Position numbers and translations under genes: made by a program. The notes beneath the pieces were generated by a model. That model saw nothing but the letters and a program-made list of their open reading frames with translations, was not told the origin of the DNA and searched no databases. A stretch of DNA of 64,000 bases from JAOZTV01 sp965371805 (lineage in GTDB: Bacteria; Acidobacteriota; Aminicenantia; UBA2199): NCBI GenBank assembly GCA_965371805.1, contig CBDUZW010000004.1:1-64000 (forward strand). The letters run 5' to 3'. Position 1 is the stretch's first letter. Each line of letters opens with the position of its first letter. This document shows positions 44,161 to 52,568 of this stretch, one piece after another.

Positions 44161-44679
44161 ATGCAGAATGGGATTGAAAAACCTTGGTATGTGTTGAACG
44201 TTAAGCCTAAGCAGGAAACAATAGCCGAGATAAATTTAAAAAAACTTGGTGTAGAGGTATATATGCCTCTATATAATAAGACTGTAAAAAAAAAAAAAGA
44301 GAAAGTAAGTGTCGTGTCTCCTCTTTTTTCAGGTTATATTTTTGCCAGATTTGATCTTGTAGATTATTACCATAAAGTAATGTATACCAGGGGAGTAAAA
44401 AGTGTTCTTGGAAATACAACCACTATCTGGCTTTTAGATAATAAAAAAATTGAAGAGATAAAAAGCAGAGAGTTGAATGGTATTATTACTTTAAAAAGTA
44501 AGAATGATGCTTTTTTTAAAGGTGATAGAGTAATAGTAGATGAAGGAAGTCTGGATGGTTGGGAAGGTATTTTTTATGAGGAACTTCCCGATAAAGAAAG
44601 GGTTACCATACTTCTGACCAGTATGGGATTTACAGGCAAAATGACTGTTTCCAGAGATAAGCTGATAAGAAAAGCATAG
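44161..44679 (+). CDS. NusG/RfaH-family (UpxY-like) antiterminator
   Basis: 172 aa: NGN domain (about 6-105, WYVLNVKPKQETIAEINLKKLGVEVYMP and PLFSGYIFARFD) that grips RNA polymerase, and a C-terminal KOW-like domain (about 120-170, FKGDRVIVDEGSLDGWEGIF). Specialised NusG paralogues are usually coded at the head of polysaccharide operons and stop early termination in them; none lies next to this gene, so its target is elsewhere. A run of twelve A's in KKKKEK could allow slippage. Confidence 0.85.
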   Translation: MQNGIEKPWYVLNVKPKQETIAEINLKKLGVEVYMPLYNKTVKKKKEKVSVVSPLFSGYIFARFDLVDYYHKVMYTRGVKSVLGNTTTIWLLDNKKIEEIKSRELNGIITLKSKNDAFFKGDRVIVDEGSLDGWEGIFYEELPDKERVTILLTSMGFTGKMTVSRDKLIRKA

Positions 44680-44736
44680 TTCATATAAAATCTGGCATTA
44701 AAGTTTGAATAAAGGAAGTTGCTTGTTTTTGATGAC

Positions 44737-45327
44737 TTATTTTTTGGGAGTAATAGCTGGTGGTCTTTCATAAACTATTTCAGAAGTCTGATTGCTTTCT
44801 CCTCTGTGACCAATAAGTTTATCGAGATATTTACCTTTTTTAATCTTCATCTCTCCACTTGCTCTTATTAAACTGTTTTTTAATTCAATGAGTTTTGCAC
44901 AAACATAATAGTATTCTCCAGCATCTATATAGGTTCCGATTATGATTGATTCTAATTTCCCATACCCTGCATCTTTAAGCTCATTTTTAAGTCTTGTAAT
45001 GTTTATTTCACCAGTTCTTGGGATAAATTTGTTTTGCTTTCCAAGCCTCAACTCTTTTAATCTAAAACCATTTTTAAAAAGATGATATGATGTTTTTTCC
45101 TGTAGATATCTTCCTAATGGCTCAGCTTCATCTAATCTGTTTAGATTGGCAAATGTCAAGACACCTGTCTCTTTGTTTTTTAAAGAGGGGATACGAAGGG
45201 AGTCATTAATCATTAAGCTCATTTTTTGGACAGGAATTCCCTGATAGTTATTATTACTAATTATTTTAAATAATGAACAGCTATTAAAAACAAAAGTAAA
45301 TAATAACAAAATTACTAATTTTCTCAT
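44737..45327 (-). CDS. FlgO-family outer-membrane lipoprotein
   Basis: 196 aa, lipobox VFNSC with Cys17. The body matches the FlgO domain: VLTFANLNRLDEAEPLGRYL, then FRLKELRLGK, and SIIIGTYIDAGEYYYVCAKLIE. In Vibrio FlgO is linked to flagellar anchoring; in non-flagellated bacteria the family is only a known envelope lipoprotein. No flagellar genes are present in the window. Downstream on the same strand is the hybrid kinase (its stop 69 bp before this start), with no shared promoter visible. Confidence 0.7.
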   Translation of the reverse strand: MRKLVILLLFTFVFNSCSLFKIISNNNYQGIPVQKMSLMINDSLRIPSLKNKETGVLTFANLNRLDEAEPLGRYLQEKTSYHLFKNGFRLKELRLGKQNKFIPRTGEINITRLKNELKDAGYGKLESIIIGTYIDAGEYYYVCAKLIELKNSLIRASGEMKIKKGKYLDKLIGHRGESNQTSEIVYERPPAITPKK

Positions 45328-45395
45328 TACTAAATATATCGGATATTATTTTAAAAAAATTAGTATATAGTTTATTAAGTTGCCCAGGCTCTTTG

Positions 45396-48300
45396 TTATT
45401 GTCTTCCAAGAAGAGCTTTGAGCTTTATAAGGAAATGTCTCGGTTTAAATGGTTTTTGAATAAAATCTGTCCCATTAAAGTTTAAAATTTTCTGGATATT
45501 ATCATCCATTGAGTATCCGGAATTAACTAATACCTTTATTTCTGGAGATATTTCTCTCAATTTAATAAAGGTTTTACTCCCACTCATTTTTGGCATAGAC
45601 ATATCTAATATAATTGCATTTATCTTCTTTTTGTTTTTTAAATACTTCTTAATTCCTTCAACTCCATCAGATGCAATTATGACTGAATATCCATTTTCTA
45701 GTAGTATGGTTTCAAGTAATTCACTATGTACTTCTTCGTCATCAATTATTAATATAGTGTCAGTTCCATATAAGGTTTTTGACAGGTCTTCTATGTCTGA
45801 ATTATCAAAATTGTTTGTTTTTGGAGTATACTTTTTGTTATTCAGTGGGAAGTATAAGTTGAATGTAGTTCCATTATTATCTTTGCTTTGTACATTTAAT
45901 GCCCCGTTATGGTTTTTAATAACACCATATACCATAGATAATCCTAATCCAGATCCTTTGGCAACTTTTTTTGTAGTGAAGAAAGGGTCAAAGATTTTTT
46001 GAAGATTTTCATTTGTTATACCGAAACCATTGTCCTTGATCGATACTTTTAAATATTTTCCTGCCTTTGCTGTCAATGCAAATCTCATCTGGTCTTCTGA
46101 CGATAAATTAGTCAATTCTGAGTAGATTTTGATAAATCCTCCGTTAGGTAAAGCATCTCTAGCATTTAGGCATATGTTCATGATTACCTGTTGAATCTGT
46201 GAAGCGTCTGCTTCAATAAGTGAGGTAGGTTTCATTAAATTTAATTCTATTTTTATAGATTTGTCTATAGTAGGATGCAGAAGATTTGTAACCTCATTAA
46301 TAACGTCATTCAAGTCTGTCAAAGTAACTTTGTATTTACCTTGTCTTGCAAATCCCAAAAGTTTTTTTGTTAGATCAGCTGCTCTTTCAGCACTTTTTTC
46401 AATTGTATTGATATATTTAGATAATTTTTTATCTTTAGACAATAACCTTTTTAACAGGTTTGCATAACCAAGAATACCGCTTAGTATATTATTAAAATCA
46501 TGTGCGATCCCTCCAGCAAGAAGCCCGATTGATTCCATTTTTTGTGCCTGTATTAACTGTGTCTGCAAAATATGTTGATCGGTAATATCCTTTATAATAC
46601 CCCTATAACCGATAGTCTCACCACGATTATTTTTTAATAGGTAAGAACTTTCAATAACTATCAATATTCCACTATCTTTTTTTTTTATATTGCTCTCAAA
46701 GTTCTTAACATATCCATTAGTTTGCATTAATCGTTTAAATTCATCGCGTCGGGTTCTATCAATATATATGTCATATTGTATTTTTTTTCTTGAAATTTCT
46801 TTAAGATTTTTATAACCAAACATATCCAGGCCTGCCTGATTAATTGACAAGAACATGCCATCTGGAGTTGAGGTGAAAATACAATCAAGGGATTCCTCAA
46901 AGAGTGATTGATAGCTCAATAAGGATTCTTTTAATTGAATGTTTTTCTGATATATCTCCCTTTTGAGGAGTTTTGAGATTTTAATCTGAACAAATATTTT
47001 CCTGAATAAAAAGCTTGAAATTAGAATCAGAGTAAGAGCTATTAAAGCAAACCAGTATGATAAATAAAAAGGAGGAATGACTTCTATATCTTTTATAGAA
47101 GAAATATCACTCTCAATTCCACTCCCGTTTATTGCTTTGATCATAAAAGAATATTTGCCCTTTGAAAGATTATTATACCTGACATACCCATCCGGGAATG
47201 TTTTTATCTTCCATTTCTCTTCATATCCTTTCAGTTTGTATTTGTATTGTAATGGTCTAGAACCTAAAAGAGAGATCCCTTTATAATAAAACTCTAAAAT
47301 ACTATTTACACCCAGTCTTATTTTTTTTTTTCTATCATATTCAATATTATTTGCTTTAATTTTAATAATTTTCAGTAAGGGTTTGGGAGTTGGGATATCT
47401 ATCATGTCGGGGGTATATTTTGAGAGCCCCTGATCCATTCCCAACCAGACTTTATCACTACTATCAACAAAACCACCATCTCTATTGCATTCTACACCAA
47501 CTAAACCATCAAGATGTGTATAATATTTGAAATTTGTTTCATTGAATTTTATCACTCCATTTTTTGTTCCAATCCAATAGTTATTCTTTTTATCTTTGGT
47601 AATAAAATAAACCGGGTTTGTTATCTTCCATCCCAATTGAGAAAATATTTGTAATTTTCCTTTTCTCAATTCAAATAAACCTTCTGTACCTCCAATTAAA
47701 AGGTGATCTTTTTTGTATTGCTGAACAGCATATGTTGAATTGTATAGCTTGTTTACTTTTGAATAGTATCTTTTCCATTTATTATTGTCATATGTTAATA
47801 TCCCATTTATAAGAGTAGAAAAATAGATTTTTTTATTTATTAAAAACATTTTGCGAACTGCTATTCTGGGGAAATTACCTGTTTTAACAGGCAATAATTT
47901 ATTATTCTTAATTCTCCAGATCCCTTTAGACCCTGCAGCCCAAATCCTGTTTTGTCCATCTTCAATAACTGTTACAATGTTTTTGCTTAAATCGTGATCC
48001 CATTGTTTTATAAAATTGTAATTTGAACTTGTATCGAATTGAAAGAATCCTGCTGTTCCAGCCGCTACCCACATTCTCTTTTTACTATCAATGAAAATAT
48101 CAAATGTTCTTGAATCACTGAGGTTTTTTTTTAAAAACTTATTAAATTGTATTTTTTTATAGTTATTTTTCTTTTTTATAGTTAAGCCATTATTATGTCC
48201 AAAAACCATTATTCCGGGAGCTATTTCTTCGACAGCTGTAACTTCATTCTCAAATAATCCATTTTTCATGCTGTAATTTTCAAATTGCAAAGATACTATT

Positions 48301-49295
48301 TTGTCAATGCCTCTTTTGGTACTTGTCCAGATATTTAATTCTCTATCCTGAAGAATTGACGTGATCCCCCTTGTTGCAATTCCATTCTCAGGCTCAAGTT
48401 TTTTAACTCTTTTACTTTTTAGATCAAGAAAATATAAGGAATTAATATTTCCAAAAAAAAGTCTTCCCCGTCTGTCATATTCTATAATGGTTTTTCTGGA
48501 TTCTAAAATATTTCCAATCTCTTTAGTAATTTTGAATTTAAGATCTACTAATTTTATAAACTTCTTATTTGCAATTTTCCCAATCCAGTTGGTTCCGGTA
48601 ATCCAAATTGTTTTTTGGTTATTCTCAGGTACTATCTTAATTCCGGTTAGACCTGTTCCTTTATTTGGTAAATGAATATTTAATTCATTATTGATCAGTT
48701 TATCAGAAACAATTGAAATACCTTTTTTACTTATTACATAAAACTTTTCATTAATTGCATCAATGGATATTATATCATCATCCAGCAATCCATCTTTTTT
48801 TGTAATATGTCTCCATTTTTCTCCTGAGTATAGGAAAATTCCATTATTATGAGACGCAAGTCCAATGGTTTTTTTTCCATTTTTTTCTACGATTGCAATA
48901 CCTGTGGTTTGTGTCTCGTTTATAACCTTTTCTGGACCATTAATTTGTTTCCATTTATCGTTATGAAATAAGTAGCCTCCCAATTCAATCCATCTACTGA
49001 ATACATAAACAATCCCTTTATTATCCGAAACTAACCATCGCAAATCAGCTGTATTTTTCCTGTCTCCTAAAATATCATGTAGCTTCCACGATAAATTATC
49101 AAATTCCAATACCCCAATATTAGAAGAAAACCACATTCGTCCTGAAATATCCTGGACCAGGTTAAATGTTACTCCTGAAGGCAAACCATTTTTAACTGAG
49201 TAATTATGGATGTTATAGCTTTGATTAAAAGCTGGTATATTAAAATAAAGAATACTTAAGATTAAAATAATTTTAAAATTATACCTTTTGTTCAT
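45396..49295 (-). CDS. Periplasmic-propeller hybrid histidine kinase
   Basis: 1299 aa: signal peptide, periplasmic two-component-regulator (Reg_prop) beta-propellers (about 25-680), Y_Y_Y domain (about 690-750), one membrane helix (about 755-775), PAS (about 800-915), HisKA with H932 in GIAHDFNN, HATPase (DNGFGI, GSGLGLSMV) and a receiver with D1231 in LDMSMPKMSG. It resembles the hybrid systems of Bacteroidota that sense glycans, but the usual C-terminal DNA-binding domain is missing, so the phosphate must pass to a separate partner. The ligand is unknown. No ribosome site is obvious. Confidence 0.9.
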   Translation of the reverse strand: MNKRYNFKIILILSILYFNIPAFNQSYNIHNYSVKNGLPSGVTFNLVQDISGRMWFSSNIGVLEFDNLSWKLHDILGDRKNTADLRWLVSDNKGIVYVFSRWIELGGYLFHNDKWKQINGPEKVINETQTTGIAIVEKNGKKTIGLASHNNGIFLYSGEKWRHITKKDGLLDDDIISIDAINEKFYVISKKGISIVSDKLINNELNIHLPNKGTGLTGIKIVPENNQKTIWITGTNWIGKIANKKFIKLVDLKFKITKEIGNILESRKTIIEYDRRGRLFFGNINSLYFLDLKSKRVKKLEPENGIATRGITSILQDRELNIWTSTKRGIDKIVSLQFENYSMKNGLFENEVTAVEEIAPGIMVFGHNNGLTIKKKNNYKKIQFNKFLKKNLSDSRTFDIFIDSKKRMWVAAGTAGFFQFDTSSNYNFIKQWDHDLSKNIVTVIEDGQNRIWAAGSKGIWRIKNNKLLPVKTGNFPRIAVRKMFLINKKIYFSTLINGILTYDNNKWKRYYSKVNKLYNSTYAVQQYKKDHLLIGGTEGLFELRKGKLQIFSQLGWKITNPVYFITKDKKNNYWIGTKNGVIKFNETNFKYYTHLDGLVGVECNRDGGFVDSSDKVWLGMDQGLSKYTPDMIDIPTPKPLLKIIKIKANNIEYDRKKKIRLGVNSILEFYYKGISLLGSRPLQYKYKLKGYEEKWKIKTFPDGYVRYNNLSKGKYSFMIKAINGSGIESDISSIKDIEVIPPFYLSYWFALIALTLILISSFLFRKIFVQIKISKLLKREIYQKNIQLKESLLSYQSLFEESLDCIFTSTPDGMFLSINQAGLDMFGYKNLKEISRKKIQYDIYIDRTRRDEFKRLMQTNGYVKNFESNIKKKDSGILIVIESSYLLKNNRGETIGYRGIIKDITDQHILQTQLIQAQKMESIGLLAGGIAHDFNNILSGILGYANLLKRLLSKDKKLSKYINTIEKSAERAADLTKKLLGFARQGKYKVTLTDLNDVINEVTNLLHPTIDKSIKIELNLMKPTSLIEADASQIQQVIMNICLNARDALPNGGFIKIYSELTNLSSEDQMRFALTAKAGKYLKVSIKDNGFGITNENLQKIFDPFFTTKKVAKGSGLGLSMVYGVIKNHNGALNVQSKDNNGTTFNLYFPLNNKKYTPKTNNFDNSDIEDLSKTLYGTDTILIIDDEEVHSELLETILLENGYSVIIASDGVEGIKKYLKNKKKINAIILDMSMPKMSGSKTFIKLREISPEIKVLVNSGYSMDDNIQKILNFNGTDFIQKPFKPRHFLIKLKALLGRQ

Positions 49296-49339
49296 TTTTT
49301 GATTTTAATAAAAATAAAATTTAAAAGCAAGTGAGTTCA

Positions 49340-50308
49340 TTATATCATTTGTTCAATAATAAAATACCAAAAGGGTATTGTGAAGAGTGAGAACAGTGTT
49401 GAGATAGTTATTGTCCCGGACAATAGTTCCTTGTCAATGTCTATAAAATCAATAAAAAAAACACTCATTGCAGCAGTGGGCATTATCGATTCCAATAAGA
49501 CAACTTTTATAGTTAATTCATCAATAGGCAATAAAATGTTTACAAAAAATACAGTAATTAGACCCAGGAAAAAACCAAAAAATAGACGAAAAAATGCTGA
49601 TGTTAATGCAATTTTCAATTTTGATAATTTCATTTTTATTTTAAAGCTTAATCCAATTGCAAAGAGGATCATCGGGATCGTTAAGGCTGCAAAGTTTTCT
49701 ATAAATCCCCAAAAAAGAGACGGAATTTGTAAGGCTGTAATATTCAATAATATCCCGGCTATAGCCGCCATGATTGGAACTATGGCTTTTCTGAATATTA
49801 TAGAGAAAAATTTTTGTTTTTTTTCTGATGTATTTTTTCTTACTCTTAAAAACAGTAATAAAAACCCCCAAAACAAAAAAACCGGCCAGAAGAACATTGT
49901 AAAAAAAACGGCTCTGGTAAATGCCTGTTCCCCATAGAAGGAGTGGATAATTCCCCATCCAAGGAAAGCATAGTTCCCAATAATTGTTGAAAAAAGGTAA
50001 GTGTTTTGAAGTTTTTTGTCTGACTTGAAATAGGAGGGGAAATGTTTGGTGAATAGGTAAGAAGAAGCAACAAATAGTCCTGTAAGGACAAAAAATGAAA
50101 GGACAGATGGAAATATCTGTCCCAGGCTGCCTACATCTGCTTTGTATAAACTTTTAAATATAAGAAATGGAACACTGACTTTAATAATAAACTTCCTTAA
50201 TGTTCCTATCTCAGATTCATTAAAGACTTTAAATAAACTGAAAATATATCCAAATGCTATTGGAAGTATAACTGGAATAAAAATTGTTAAGATACTGATA
50301 TTCTCAAT
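49340..50308 (-). CDS. AEC-family (auxin efflux carrier) transporter with ATT start
   Basis: 322 aa if translation begins at ATT 50308. The frame is open from the stop codon of the upstream aminopeptidase gene (50312) to 49340, and it holds no ATG, GTG or TTG until codon 138 (ATG 49897). The text from ENISILTIFIPVILPIAFGYI is the normal AEC N-terminus, and helices with FSTIIGNYAFLGWG and the C-terminal TIMPTAAMS-like motif (LLESIMPTAAMS) are present. With ATT read as Met the N-terminus is MENIS, exactly the family pattern. Either ATT is a rare start or the start codon has mutated. Confidence 0.7.
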   Translation of the reverse strand: MENISILTIFIPVILPIAFGYIFSLFKVFNESEIGTLRKFIIKVSVPFLIFKSLYKADVGSLGQIFPSVLSFFVLTGLFVASSYLFTKHFPSYFKSDKKLQNTYLFSTIIGNYAFLGWGIIHSFYGEQAFTRAVFFTMFFWPVFLFWGFLLLFLRVRKNTSEKKQKFFSIIFRKAIVPIMAAIAGILLNITALQIPSLFWGFIENFAALTIPMILFAIGLSFKIKMKLSKLKIALTSAFFRLFFGFFLGLITVFFVNILLPIDELTIKVVLLESIMPTAAMSVFFIDFIDIDKELLSGTITISTLFSLFTIPFWYFIIEQMI

Positions 50309-50311
50309 CCT

Positions 50312-51514
50312 TTAACTTTTATTATTGGGAATAACCCATATATTGTTCTCTATCATTAATTCTGTATTATCGATAAAAACTGACCTGCCCGCACCTCCAG
50401 GTCTAAAATCGGTAACAATGTCAACATGCTGTGCCGACCTGTTTAAAGAACCATCTTCTAAATGTTTTTTGATGTTTTCAATTCCTTTTTCCGAATCTGG
50501 ATGTTTGTCAAATGGTTCATCATAACTTGCCCCGATTGCTATATGGAGAGTGCCTCCAACTTTTTCAACAAAAAGGGGATGTTTTAATGCCTTGGTTATT
50601 CCCTGGTTCATTCCAAGAGCAATCTCTCCTATCCTATGAGATCCGTTATCTGTTTCAATAATATTTTTCAATGTTTCAAATCCATTTTTTGCAGAATAGT
50701 CTGTAATTACTCCTTTAATTATCTTTAAATATATTCCTTGAATTGTCGCACCATTATAGTAAACAGGGAGGTCCACGAATATTTCGCCTTCAACATTATT
50801 AGCATTGGGGCTCGTATATACTTCACCATCCGGAAAGTTTCTTGTTCCTGTGCACTTGACTGCATTTCTATCTGTTATATCCAGTTTTAATTCAAGATGT
50901 TTTTTTGTATCCGGACACTCTGTAATTACTTTTATCATATTTGCTTTCTCTATTAATTGAAATAGTGGCTCTTCAATAGAATCAAGCTCCCTGGGGTCAG
51001 TTATTGAAGCACTTACTATGATATCTGAATACTCTTCTATAGACATTCCTTCAATATCAGCGAATCCTTTTGTAGGGAAAAGAGTAATTACCCATGGTTT
51101 GGACAGTCTGATCGATTTAAATGGTTCATCTGCGATTATTAATGCTTTTTCGGTCTTCTCCGGTAAGTTTGAGAATAGATCAGGGTCCTCTGCGCCAAGG
51201 ACTTCAATATATTTTGTCATTGCTTCATATCTATTTCTCTGCCATTTGGGGACATTCTTTATCTGTGTTATAGTGCCATTTTTAGTTATTGAAGAACCCC
51301 AGACCATACCTCTATTATTGTCAGGAGCAACAAGATTGATGTCAGCTATTGCCCCGGCTTTAAATATTTTATCCTGCAAGACAGAAATAAGCGGCCAGGT
51401 AATATGCTCTCCTTTAACCATTATAATGTCATCAGATTCTATTCTGTCCAGTGAATAGTTCAGGATATAGTCTGCCCATTTTTCCAGATCTTCTTTCTTT
51501 ATTCTATTTTCCAT
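50312..51514 (-). CDS. M29-family aminopeptidase
   Basis: 400 aa metallo-aminopeptidase of the AmpS/PepS/aminopeptidase T family. Metal and catalytic positions lie in NFPDGEVYTSP, RIGEIALGMN, LHIAIGASYDEP and AQHVDIVTDFR. Cytosolic, no signal peptide. AAAGGAG lies seven bases before the ATG. The AEC gene begins 3 bp after its stop codon, so the two form one operon; the pairing may link peptide turnover with export, but this is guesswork. Confidence 0.9.
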   Translation of the reverse strand: MENRIKKEDLEKWADYILNYSLDRIESDDIIMVKGEHITWPLISVLQDKIFKAGAIADINLVAPDNNRGMVWGSSITKNGTITQIKNVPKWQRNRYEAMTKYIEVLGAEDPDLFSNLPEKTEKALIIADEPFKSIRLSKPWVITLFPTKGFADIEGMSIEEYSDIIVSASITDPRELDSIEEPLFQLIEKANMIKVITECPDTKKHLELKLDITDRNAVKCTGTRNFPDGEVYTSPNANNVEGEIFVDLPVYYNGATIQGIYLKIIKGVITDYSAKNGFETLKNIIETDNGSHRIGEIALGMNQGITKALKHPLFVEKVGGTLHIAIGASYDEPFDKHPDSEKGIENIKKHLEDGSLNRSAQHVDIVTDFRPGGAGRSVFIDNTELMIENNIWVIPNNKS

Positions 51515-51599
51515 ATTCGACTCCTTTATAAGTGTTAATTTTAGAAAATAATTGAAACTTTGTCAATTAGGAGATTCTTGTTATTCTTGTCTGATTTCA

Positions 51600-51628
51600 T
51601 TGACAATAATTTTTTCTTTCTTTATAAT
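51600..51628 (+). promoter_or_regulatory. Perfect consensus promoter of the Wsp-like operon
   Basis: TTGACA (51600-51605), 17-bp spacer, TATAAT (51623-51628). Transcription would start near 51635, leaving about 35 nt with TTGGAG before ATG 51670. A full consensus match suggests strong constitutive expression of the chemosensory genes. Confidence 0.8.
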
Positions 51629-51669
51629 TAATTTTTAAATGTATGTAGATATTCTTATTTGGAGCATAA

Positions 51670-52158
51670 ATGAATAGCAATAAGATCATTGATAATGTTG
51701 GCAAAAAGCACAAATCAAATGCTGACTCGAATAAGGAACATCATCTGGTAATTCTTTTAAATGGTGAGAAATATTTTATCCCACTGGTGCTTGTAACCAG
51801 AATTATTAAAGAAAAAGAGATTTTTCCAATGCCTGAAACCTATGATTTTATTGAGGGTGTTTTTAATTTTTTTGGAGAGATAGTGCCTGTTGTAAATATG
51901 AAAAAGATCTTAAAACTTTCTGAATTAGAATTTCTAGAAGAAAAAAAATTCATTATATGTAAGGTTCTTGGTATCAATTTATGTTTTATTATTGATGATG
52001 TAGAGGCAGAGTGGGAAATTGATACTGAAAAAATAAAAATAGACACTGTAAAGGTGATTGAAAATGAGTTTATATCGGGTGAATATATTCATGAAGGTGA
52101 AGTTATTGGGATTATTGATGTGTTAAATATTGTTTCTACCTATAGATTTAAGGGATGA
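51670..52158 (+). CDS. cheW: CheW coupling protein
   Basis: 162 aa CheW domain linking the receptor to the CheA kinase: LVILLNGEKYFIPLVLVTRIIKEKEI, GVFNFFGEIVPVVNMKKIL and CFIIDDVEAEWEID are the usual blocks. First gene of the seven-gene operon. Its stop overlaps the next start (ATGA). Two CheW-like genes at the head of the operon are a Wsp-system feature. Confidence 0.9.
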   Translation: MNSNKIIDNVGKKHKSNADSNKEHHLVILLNGEKYFIPLVLVTRIIKEKEIFPMPETYDFIEGVFNFFGEIVPVVNMKKILKLSELEFLEEKKFIICKVLGINLCFIIDDVEAEWEIDTEKIKIDTVKVIENEFISGEYIHEGEVIGIIDVLNIVSTYRFKG

Positions 52159-52568
52159 CATTACTTTTAGCAGTATCTCAACTTCAAGTCCCAATTGGAG
52201 AATTCAATTCTAGAAAAAAAATGAAGAAAGTTTTAATCAATTTTGCTTTCAATATGAATGAGATTGCAAAAGTTTTTAAAGCAAAAAGTATAAAAAAAAA
52301 AGAACAGGATTTACTGCTTTTCAAACTAAATCAGAATAGTTTTGCACTGCAGTTAAAGAACTCAAAAATTTTTCCTGTTTTCAAAATTGAAAAAATGATT
52401 GAGTATTCAGGGGAGATATCTAATATAGATGTTTTTACTAAAGGTTGTACATATAATTCTGTTTTTGAAGGATTTATTCTAGATGAAGATAAAATATATG
52501 CTGTCCCTGATCAGATATTTCTGTCAGGGAATAGAGAGTCGTTCCAGGAGGTTACATGGAATCAATGA
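52155..52568 (+). CDS. Second, divergent CheW-like protein
   Basis: 137 aa, a degraded CheW-like fold: LLLFKLNQNSFALQLKNSKIFPVFKIEKM and FEGFILDEDKIYAVPDQIFL align with CheW strands, but the central INLRG-type motif is missing. The start overlaps the previous stop by ATGA. It may correspond to WspD. Its 3' end carries the AGGAGG for the receptor gene and overlaps it by 13 bases. Identity as CheW is probable, not certain. Confidence 0.55.
   Translation: MTLLLAVSQLQVPIGEFNSRKKMKKVLINFAFNMNEIAKVFKAKSIKKKEQDLLLFKLNQNSFALQLKNSKIFPVFKIEKMIEYSGEISNIDVFTKGCTYNSVFEGFILDEDKIYAVPDQIFLSGNRESFQEVTWNQ

Noticed and set aside
49380..49937. 185-codon plus-strand ORF opposite the AEC gene
   Set aside because: It is a shadow of the membrane protein on the minus strand; it has no ribosome site and no protein-like pattern.
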